Shown here: positions 55,530 through 64,000 of the stretch, piece after piece
Layout: each line of letters opens with the position of its first letter
Position numbering within the stretch: position 1 is the first letter of the stretch
From: Blasia pusilla
Lineage: Eukaryota; Marchantiophyta; Marchantiopsida; Blasiales
Assembly: GCA_050084515.1 (NCBI GenBank)
Contig: CM114272.1
Location: forward strand, 5,332,001 to 5,396,000
Reading direction: 5' to 3'
DNA length: 64,000 nt
Position numbers and translations under genes: made by a program
The notes under the pieces: model-generated
Told to the model about the DNA's origin: nothing
Database searches by the model: none
What the model saw: only the letters and a program-made list of their open reading frames with translations

Positions 55530-55899
55530 CTCGAAATCCGTAAAAGACCTACTGTCATAAAACACCTTTACAATCACATACAATCGAGCCAAACCCACTC
55601 CACGATGGGAGAATCTAGGCCGAAGCTTGCAGGAAACACCATAGCCAAGAGCTCTACTCACTACCAAGGCTAACTCCCAACGCAACAGGCTCAACTCAAA
55701 GAACTGACTGTTCTTTGAGTGCACTCCACCTTATATCCTCCAACCTAAGAGCGGGCCCTACTGGGAAAGTCACCCCCAACTGAGTAACCCCCAACCCTAT
55801 GTATGGAACCGCATCTCTACCAATCCACTACGGTCCTACATAAGGAATGGCCTCTACTAGCACACCATACTCTACAACATAATCCGTATGGTCATGACA
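55530..55899 (-). repeat. Family D block L at the 3' side of copy 2
   Basis: 370 bases matching 41552-41918. Minus reading starts TGTCATGACCATACGG at 55899. It is separated from inner R by GC (55900-55901), giving the palindromic junction GACAGCTGTC at 55895-55904. Confidence 0.85.
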
Positions 55900-55901
55900 G
55901 C

Positions 55902-56006
55902 TGTCGTGCGAATCCACATTGTCATACAACATACATCGCTGACATACCATACTCACATATATACATAACATAGACGAGAGTATCCACAAACACAAGTGTA
56001 CCACAA
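55902..56006 (-). repeat. Family D block R, inner copy
   Basis: 105 bases directly following (minus) the polypurine tract AGTTAGGGGGGCGAG. Nearly identical to the outer copy, so the duplication is recent or was homogenised. Confidence 0.85.
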
Positions 56007-56185
56007 CTCGCCCCCCTAACTGGCGGTTAGGTCCCTCTAACTCCCACGTAGCCCTATACATCTACTACATGCTATACACCTTCTTGGGTGCCCGAATCAG
56101 AAGGCCGGGTGCTAGGTTGCCCCATCGTTAGTCGCACATCTGTAATCCATATCATGCAAAGATCAAGTCATCTACCTCTCCTAAG

Positions 56186-56323
56186 TACATCGAGGACAAA
56201 CCCACCTTCCAAAAGAGGAACAACATCCAAACGTGGAGTCAAACACATCATGTGCCAACCCCTAGAACACCGATCACACACCAACATACGGGCTGCGTTA
56301 CCAGCAAACCCACACAACATGCA
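56186..56323 (-). CDS. PHD finger of family D pol, copy 2
   Basis: CMLC, CDRC, H and C are intact. The last pair W-V-C-P-R-C is present but shifted by an indel near 56210 into the next frame. A different spacer (GFAGNAARMLV) from copy 1 keeps the ligand spacing, as expected for a functional finger before decay. Confidence 0.8.
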
Positions 56324-57500
56324 CCTCAAGCTAGCACGTATCATGGCTAAGCTTGGGTCAACAGTACCATCCACATTTGGAAGATGACATGGCGCACAAT
56401 TACGCACATGGTCCTTCCAAACAACTCCATCACGACCCTCCAACATGAGAACTCCAAAAGCTAACACCTCGCGCACTCGTAAAATAGTGCGGCCTGCCGT
56501 CACATCCAACGTTGTCGGGGCAATCTGCTGCAAATAGACATAGTCCCCCACATGGAACCTACAAATCGATGGTCGATAACCTCCACCTCGAATGGTTGCA
56601 TACCGCAACGTATCCCTGTGTTGAGCAATGGCAAGATTCTCAAAGGCTGTTGGCATAACTCTCCAAAAGAGCTCCGCTCGTAGAGAACACACCCTCATCC
56701 ACATCTCTGGGTCATCAAGGTTCACCACCTCACTAGACTCCCGACGAATTGATGTTGGCAAGTGGATCTCGGCCGTATAATGAGAAAATAAGGTGAGAAG
56801 GAAGCCAAGGATGCTTGGCGATCGAACCTATACCCCATGGCTAACCATGGCAATCGAATATCCGTCTCCAAGATGCCCCTTCAAGAGGCCATACTTGCGC
56901 AATGCCTTCTTCACCGTCCCTGAACCACACGCTCAGCCAAACCATCCGCCTCTAGATGATCTCGAGACGTGGTCCGATGATCAATCAACGCCTTGTCACA
57001 CAAGACCGAAACTCACCTGAAACTCAGACTGGTCGGTCAAGACTTCAGCTGGTGCACCAAAATGACTAAGCACTCTATCCAGAAACGCATACGCCGTTCC
57101 TCACTCGCCTTGTCCGTAATGCCACCAACTCAATCCACTTGAGAAGTGCTCCACCATCACCAACACATATCGATGATGCCGATAGTCCAACGGTAACGGT
57201 CCCGCAAAGTCCACACTCCAACGGTAACCCAACCCCATAATAGGCAAGGGGTGTAATTGTGGTGTAGGGGCATTAAATGATGCCTCACCCGGTCACAAAC
57301 CATACAACATGACACCAATCGCTGCACTGAGTATGCATGCCACGCCACCAATATCGCCAAGGAGTAAGCTATACGACGCTTTACCCCAAAATGTCCCAAC
57401 TCCTCATGGGCATGTCGCACAATGCGCTCTCTCCGAGCCAAATGTGGCACTACTCAGTACTCTACCATCCTCCCACACGCGGAGAATATGTGTTCCCTCC
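56324..57500 (-). pseudogene. Family D integrase, copy 2
   Basis: HAHEELGHFGVK (about 57410-57375), WSVDFAGPLPL-type core (about 57220-57185), VLVMVE, FGAPAEVLTD followed by Q (about 57060-57025) and the barrel VGDYVYLQQIAPTTLDVTAG (56550-56490) follow each other in changing frames. The second Asp is followed by CAG here, TAG in copy 1. Many single-base indels make it non-functional. Confidence 0.75.
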
Positions 57501-58255
57501 AATCGATACCTCTTAGCACGTTGAAGAACACGGTCTCGCTCCTTGGCACTCACTATGCCTGGCACCCTACTGGTCCGTAGGAACTCCAACACCAATGCAT
57601 CATCATGAATATCACGCTGATCCGTACCACCATCTCCAACCTTAGGATCTGAAGGCTGGCCATCTACCCTCTGACTAGAGTAAGATATCACGTGGTCCTC
57701 CATACTAGAGTCCACCCCTAACCAACATAAAAAGGCGGATGCATGCCAACCTGGCACCATCTCCTCATCAACCTCGCCATGCCATCTAGCCCCTGTTGTA
57801 TCCTCTTGGCTAGTACATGGGTTCCTACTCAACCCATCAGCATCAAGGTTGGCAACTCCAGGTCTATGTACCACCTAGAAGTCATACTCTTGTAAGATAA
57901 GAGCCCACCGTGCAAGCTTCCCTGTAAGCTTGTCCGACTCCATCAACCACTTGAGCGGCTGGTGATCAGTAACAAGGGTAAACTTTGTGCCAAACAAGTA
58001 ACACCTAAAGTGTGCCACAGCCCACACTATTGCCAAGCACTCTCCCTCATATGAACTATAGCGACTCCATTTGCATTATTCGAACGACTTGCATAGGCCA
58101 CCACAAACTCCATGTGCTCATCATCATGTTGTGTCAACACCGCTCCAAGTCCCAACCTACTCCAATCAGTGTGTAACTCAAATGGGCGCCCTCTGATATG
58201 TCTCCTCAAGATAGGCGCCGCCACCAACTGGGCCTTAAGCTCCACAAAAGCTCTC
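57501..58255 (-). pseudogene. Family D RNase H and linker, copy 2
   Basis: FELHTDWSRLGLGAVLTQHD and FVVAYASRSNNAN are in the reverse transcriptase frame. A deletion near 58070 removes the EGECLAVVW frame. After the shared TAG at 57875 the frame MVHRPGVANLDADGLSRNP continues for 156 codons to 57404 and keeps SQRVDGQPSDPK, where copy 1 has two TAG codons. Confidence 0.8.
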
Positions 58256-59000
58256 TCCTGATCATCTCCCCAGTGCCACTCTTGATCTGATTTCAGCAAT
58301 TGGTTCAAAGGCTTTGCCAAAGCACTAAATCCCTTCACATACCTCCGATAGTAGTTCGCCAATCCCATGAATGATCGAACTCTACTCACATCTACCGGAT
58401 GCGGAATAAGTGCAATAGCCTCCACCTTTGCTTGCTGAACTCCCAAACCACCTGGATAGATCACATGACCCAAGTACTCAACATCCTCATGGAAGAACTT
58501 ACACTTTCCTGGATGCAAACGTAGACCATGAGCTTTCAACCGCTCAAACACCATCTGCAAATGTATCTGATGCTCCTCCACCGTGTTACTGAACACCAAG
58601 ATATCATCAATGTAACACCGAACAAAATCCAACCCTGCTAGGATCCTGTCCATCACTCTTTGAAACTCGGCAGGTGCATTCTTCAACCCAAAGGGTAAGA
58701 ATTTCCACTGGTACAAACAATCCTTGCCATGAGAGTTGACACCCCAAAATGTTGTCTTGGCCTTGTCACTCTCCCGAATCGGCAATTGATAGTATCCTTC
58801 CCGAAGATCCAAAGTACTGAAAATCTTTGCCTGTCCCACCACATCAAAGATCTCCTCAGGTGTAGGCATGGCATACCTATCGGCCTTGGTTTGCCGATTG
58901 ATAGGACGGTAATCTCCACACATCCGCCTATCCGTGTAGTTGCCATGCATATCCTTTTAGCAGCATGACAATGGCGATGCATACTCTCCATGCGACAACT
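58256..59000 (-). pseudogene. Family D reverse transcriptase, copy 2
   Basis: Almost intact: CGDYRPINRQTKADRYAMP, IFSTLDLREGYYQLPI, FLPFGLKNAPAEFQRVM, RCYIDDILVFS (YIDD), GHVIYPGGLGVQQAKVEAI and LANYYRRYVKGFSALAKPL in one frame from 58950. All catalytic aspartates are present. The N-terminal edge is lost to a stop near 58955. Confidence 0.9.
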
Positions 59001-60520
59001 CCACTAATCCAGCCTCCAAAAGGTCCAACTTCCTACTCAATCAAGTCCTCTCCATATCACTATATCGGTAGGGACGACGGAAGATTGGCGTATCACTAGC
59101 CAAATCAATCCGTATACCGGGTCCAACCAGAGAACCCAACTCCTTCATGCTAAAGGCAAAACAACTCCTATAAGCACGTAGGAACGTGTCAGCGCCGTTT
59201 CTCACCTCCCGTAAGCTTGGGCCCAAGTAATGGCTCCCAAGTCTCCTCCTTTGGCACACTAGAGGGAGAGGGATGCCATTGGGCACGCATAACCCCCTCA
59301 CAAGATGGTACACCCTTAGCTACACCATCATCGAGCAAATAACTCCTCCACCAAAGATGAGCAACCAACTCTACATGCCCAGCCATTATATCCCATTTAC
59401 TCCAAGGATGCAAAATACTACTCTCCTCGCTTGACCGATGCCTCTACCGTCCCGGTAGCCATCGAGCTCATTACAAGGGGTGGAAGACCCACAGACATAG
59501 TCCGAAGTCGACGCTGCTCGCCCATACCAAGACTCAAAATCCAAGTCAAACAATTCAGGTCCATGGCCTGACCCAATACATGACGTCGTGAAGCCTCAGA
59601 AATAGAAGCAACCATTTGTCACACCAGATAGCAAATCCCATCGGAGGCTCTCTCTCATCAGCGTTAGGCTCCACCAATCGCCGCACATGAGAATCCCATA
59701 CAAGCCCCGGACCACCTTCCCTGTAGGCATGTGACGAGGGAAAACTCACAAATGTGGGTAGTGCCATCCTAGGCTGGCCCACACGGTTCACCACTGCCAT
59801 GGGTGACCGATCAATAACCCTCACCACTTGAGAAAGTCGCCAAAGATTCAAGATACTATCCACTTTGTAAAGGCGAGGATCCGCCGCACTACATCATATG
59901 CTCGATGTAGAACCTCCTAGGCAACAAGTTTGTCCACCACAAGCGTGGGCGATGTGCACGCTGAGCCAACTCATGTGCATCCAACAACAACACCGCTGGT
60001 CCAATCAAGACCGCACCTCATGAACACTCGCCATCATCCGGTCCGAGTGTCACCAACAATGGAACATTCTCGAATGTAAGCTAGAGCACGTGCTCGATGA
60101 ACTGAAGATGTCGTAACACCCGTAACATCTCCCAAAACAATCGAGACCTAGGGTCATGTAATCCCTCACCACGACCAAAGACGTGTATGACCGACATGGC
60201 CATCCAAAGCAATCACCAAATCCACAGGACCAACCCTCTCAAGGTCCTGCGCCCCAACAATTCAATGTGTGATGGTAAAGCACGCTGGTACCCACGAATA
60301 GCCGATGGCGGCAACAACTCGGGTATCTCCATCATCAATCGACCAATATGTCGAGATGAGACTCTCTGGGCCGTCTCATCTCGCTCCACATACACGTATC
60401 TCCGCACAGGAATACCGGCCTGCAACACTGCAGCCAAACCAGTGCTAATCCCACCAAAGAGATCTAACACACAAATACCCTCCGGCGGATACTGCCATAC
60501 AATGGGTGTAGTATCCAAAG
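59001..60520 (-). pseudogene. DNMT3-like cytosine-5 DNA methyltransferase of family D, copy 2
   Basis: Motif I VLDLFGGISTGLAAVLQAG (about 60472-60415) is intact with CAG where copies 1 and 3 have TAG. RYVYVERDETAQRVSSRHI follows. The GPxDLVxAxWPCQG region is near 60240-60190 but frameshifted. ENVP lies near 60075, RPRLWWTNLLP near 59960-59925, and ASRRHVLGQAMDLNCL near 59590-59545 resembles motif X. The remainder to 59001 is the linker to reverse transcriptase with MKELGSLVGPGIRIDLAS. Two independent copies with the same motifs at the same pol position show that the methyltransferase is a true component of the family. Confidence 0.85.
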
Positions 60521-61560
60521 GGGATAACCCAACTGGACCAGAAGTAGGAGTCCGCCGTGGGGCCTCCTCTTCCTTGTGAGGTATAATGACCTCACACCAA
60601 GCCTCTGCACTAGGCGTCGCCTCTGCCGTAGTGCACCGCTGAACTCCAAAGTGGCACATCCAACGATGAGGATGCCCTTTGCTGCAAAAATAGGGACCTC
60701 CTCTACCTCCTCATCGCAGGAGAATCCATAGCAGAAACATTACCCTCCAAAAGTCTCCTGGCCAAGTGACTTCTCCACTAAAACCAGCCACAGATGCTAA
60801 CATTGTTGGGGAAGACCCTCTGGTCGAGCCCCGAAATAAATCTCACAGAACTTGGCTCATACATCCATCCCGGACGCCAACCAGGTGCAGTAAGACGCCT
60901 GTCTCTGGCCCGATAATCCATCTGAAAACCCATCGGGTACACATCGCTCCTCCAACTAGTACATCATACGACTCGGCCGATGTGACTACTGCAGATACTC
61001 CCAACCGGGAGCTATCGGTCGCATGATCTGGTCTCAACTGTCAGAAAACTTTTCCCGTGTCATGAATTGAGACCTATCATTGGGTCCTCAAGTGATGTTT
61101 GAACTGGAATGGGCAAGGCTCAAGCTCGACCTCCGAATACCCAAACCAATACATGCCGCCTTTCCCAACATCAAAGGTTGGGCACCAAAGTCTAACAAGA
61201 CTCTATCTGGTCTATACACTGTCTGTAGGACTCACCAATCGGAAGATCCCACTCGGTTGTCCAACATACATACACCAGGTGTAAGCCTCTCACGATCAAT
61301 GGATGGCCGGGCCGGTAATGCATCCATCTTCGCCCATTTCTTTGCCGCCAAAGTAGCTGGTACTCAATGCTACTCGACATAGAGGGTCGCTCCACCGCAA
61401 CACCCTCATCCACCTCAACACGTAGCAAGAACACCCCCACGTTCACACAACGTGGTCGCTAATGAAATACAGGAGCTAAGTCAACTCCTAAAGCCATCGG
61501 CTCCGTGGCCGAAAACAATGGGGATCCCAACACTGAAGTTGCCATCCGCACATCTGCATT
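60521..61560 (-). pseudogene. Family D protease and linkers, copy 2
   Basis: Text homologous to 46250-47500, including LMLGKAAC near 61180-61160, the DFGAQ version of the active site (TTTGGT in place of TCTGGT, so DSG is changed to DFG), and SRLGVSAVVTSAESYDVLVG near 61010-60955. Numerous one-base deletions. Confidence 0.7.
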
Positions 61561-61799
61561 GATCTTTGCATCCGTGTCTACTACACGCGATGTAGATGCC
61601 TCGATCCCCACTGTCGGCTCAATAGGTGCGAGAGGGAACCATGGATGGAGTCCTAAGCACCTCAGACAACAAGAATGACTGGGAAGCCTAGCCGCCTCCC
61701 GGCCTCACCCCTCTATGGGTCCAACTCACAAGAGCACCACGTGGCTCGACGCTCGAGTGGCTCCTCGTAGCTCGCGGTGATGCCTCAACTTTGTCGGCC

Positions 61800-63366
61800 G
61801 CACTCGCCATATAAGAGAGATCATCCCTCCATAAGAGGTGGAAGCCCTGCTTCCGAACCTGATCTATCTTTGGATACCCGCCATAGTAGCCAACTTCTGC
61901 TCCAATCTGCTCAATCTGGCGACCATAGGCGACTCTGTCGTAGTGGTAGGGGTAGCCACCGTAGGCTCTCCAACCACTGGTCCACCTCTACCACCCCTAT
62001 CACCTCTACCACCTCGGCCTCTCGGAGCTACTCCACCACGGCCACGGCCTGATCTCAACTCGGGATGGAGATCAAAGCAACGCTCTCGAGGATGACCTAG
62101 TCTCCCGCAATGATCACACTGAGTTGGGGCCGACTGAGGCCCATCCTCCAAAGTCCGTCTCCCATCCTCTTGGGGACAAAACTTCCTAACATGATCACCT
62201 CCACATGTCCAACATGATCGCCCTGCTTTGCGAGGCAGCAAATGAAGGCAATGGTCTCTGCACAAATGTCCCTCTAGGACTTGACTGAGGTCGCGTGTAC
62301 CCCCCACGACTCCCACTACTACTACCACCACCACTACTACGAGATTGTGAGGTGGGCGGCTGAACCCGAGAAGTAGTAGTTGTATCCCTACTGAATGCGG
62401 ATGTCACCACTCTCTCCTTCACCATGTTAAGCTCAATCTTCTCAGATAGAGCAAACACATGGGTCAATGTGGGTGAATCATCACTCATAAGAGTAGCATC
62501 ACGTACCCTACGGCGCAAATCTCTGTCCAAGATCCCATACCAAAACTGGACTGCCTGATCCTCAATCACACCCTGGGTAACTGAAATCAAGCGTCGCATA
62601 CGCGTGTATGCCTCACGAAGACTCTCACCAGTCTTTCGCTCAAAGTCCTGAAGATTCCTCAACTTCTCCGTCTTCACTCCTTGATATTTCTTCTTCAACC
62701 TCTTGAAGAACTCTGCAACCGGGCTAAACGATGGTGGGGCACTAGTACCTCCACTAGTACCCCCACTAGTACCTCCACTAGTACCTCCACTACTACCAAT
62801 ACAACCATGGGTGATAGACACATAGCCTGGAGACCAATATTGTCTCCATGCCTCAATCTCATCAACATGGTCCTTCCTAAACTCATGGTAATCATCCATG
62901 GGTGGTCCTTCCAAGTGCTGAAACAACCCCTTCCAAGCCAAGAAGGGTGTAAACAACGTGGCGTTCCGCAACATCTGCATATCACACCACGTATCAAACT
63001 CCTGCATGAAGTCCTCCAACTCAATGGTGCCCACTTTGCACCGAAGTATCGTCGTGGGCCCTTCATGGCCCCATATCCACCGTCCATGTCCCAAATCAAT
63101 GGAGCTGCAACACTCGATAACAACGTAGAAGACTCGGTGTTTGGAACACCCTGGTCCTCCTCTTCATCAACCGTCGGAAGTGGAAAAGGTAGCCGATACC
63201 TAAATCCACTCCGTGTGAAACCACCACTTATGCGCACCACGGTCCCCAACCAGACCACCCGACGACTCCATGATGACCAACGCCGATGCCGCACCACCAC
63301 CAAATTACCCAAGTGACGTCGATGTCGCTCTACTATTGTAGCTCTACTAGCTATGGGTGTAGGCAA
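61800..63366 (-). pseudogene. Family D gag, copy 2
   Basis: Frame 63094-62195 holds FMQEFDTWCDMQMLRN, PVAEFFKRLKKKYQGVKTE, FERKTGESLREAYTRMRRL and FWYGILDRDLRRRV. A (GGTS)n stretch precedes the core (about 62800-62740). Zinc knuckles CWTCGGDHVRKFC (about 62210-62172) and CDHCGRLGHPRERC (about 62115-62074) lie in the next frame, followed by a Gly/Arg tract. This gag retains more of the frame than copy 1. Confidence 0.85.
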
Positions 63367-64000
63367 TCTAACCTCTCATCACTACCGAAGCCTCCCACGG
63401 TCCACTGGTCATCACTCCACCTCACTATCGAGCACACAGGAGTAACACTACTCGGAAATCAGCGTCAACCCTAACAATGGGCGCAAGAAGCAAGAAGAAC
63501 ACGATGGAGGGGATCCGGATACGTGAAGTCCAACGACAACCCTCCAACCGCAAATGGAAATCAAGGTAACACAATCCACCAAACGTGGTGCCCCCTGAAT
63601 CCACAAAACCCACCACACAATTCTAACGCATAGCTACTACTCCGCGGGTCGATGACGTACTAGTCGAACTCGCAAAGACCTGAAAATATCACTGCATGGA
63701 GAGGCTACACCGTACTATGCGCTAGAGGTACATCAACCAAAAACCTGAGATGCATAAAGCGCCTAACACATCTCCGAACAAAGACCAAATGAGCTACAAC
63801 AATCAGAACCTGGCATAGTTAAGAACTCAGCAGTTAAGCGTCCTCGAGGCAGAATAGCCCAAAGATGGGTGACCAGTTATGCAAAACTCAAATCCCAATC
63901 CTGCAAAAATTGCCTCACGCCCAACCAAGCAAGCTTGCTTGCTTGCTCCTTGCTCCTTACTCCGCCTCTCACGCCCACTCGCCCCGAGCTACCACGAGTT

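Larger units (their letters stand above)
55425..64000 (-). mobile_element. Family D Ty3/gypsy element, copy 2 (5' end outside window)
   Basis: Same domain order as copy 1, reading right to left: leader (63370-64000), gag, protease, C5-methyltransferase, reverse transcriptase, RNase H, integrase, PHD finger, polypurine tract, then terminal blocks R-gc-L-R (56006-55425). It keeps CAG in many places where copy 1 has TAG, but has more small indels, so its frames are broken differently. The left boundary CACGACA (read on the minus strand) at 55425 is the same end base as in copy 1. The 5' terminus and target duplication lie beyond the window. Confidence 0.9.

Noticed and set aside
1-64000. tRNA, rRNA or other structured RNA genes
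   Set aside because: None was recognised by eye. A covariance-model scan would be needed to exclude them.

Overview
The window reads as repeat-dominated nuclear DNA of a streptophyte, meaning a land plant or a charophyte alga. The evidence is plant-type LTR retrotransposons with recognisable primer-binding sites and polypurine tracts, genes split by GT..AG introns, a TATA promoter and a dirigent-like gene fragment. No gene looks intact. Almost everything is mobile or multi-copy, and most reading frames carry stops or frameshifts. I could not identify the species.

Layout. 1-5560: the 3' two-thirds of a split gene whose product combines a ParB/sulfiredoxin-like DGNHR domain with a divergent amino-methyltransferase-like domain. 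Its introns carry a short palindrome in ordered arrays. 5567-8331: a repeat of unknown type and a broken internal piece of a Ty3/gypsy element (family D). 8332-12670: MULE-like transposase fragments flanking the 5' half of a second ParB gene copy, which has its own promoter and first exons. 12840-25266: a second gypsy family (T) on the minus strand, arranged RNase H - integrase - 3' ORF - LTR - gag, with another gypsy fragment and a same-family LTR nearby. 25655-27400: a further family T gag/protease piece. 28166-33103: a complete Ty1/copia element with a perfect target duplication. 33104-38373: AT-rich repeats, a third ParB-gene fragment and a dirigent-like fragment. 38374-41551 and 52102-52447: another family T 3' ORF - LTR - gag start, interrupted by a full family D element at 41552-52101. 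52470-55420: palindromes around the longest MULE-like gene. 55425-64000: a second family D element on the minus strand, running off the right edge.

The most remarkable object is family D. Its order is gag, protease, DNMT3-like cytosine-5 methyltransferase, reverse transcriptase, RNase H, integrase and a C-terminal PHD finger. The same order occurs in two long copies, so the architecture belongs to the family and is not an accident of one insertion. By inference, the PHD finger could read histone tails where chromoviruses use a chromodomain, and the methyltransferase could write DNA methylation. The ends are also odd: block L at the 5' end and block R at the 3' end do not repeat each other in the plus copy, while the minus copy ends R-gc-L-R.

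The second system is the ParB-methyltransferase family, present three times, with introns filled by a 25-bp palindrome (12-bp arms around one base). One intron holds eleven palindromes, the first six almost exactly 64 bp apart. The same palindrome occurs beside the MULE-like sequences, but I saw none inside the copia, D or T coding regions. Decay of the D copies is dominated by CAG-to-TAG changes, consistent with deamination of methylated CHG sites.
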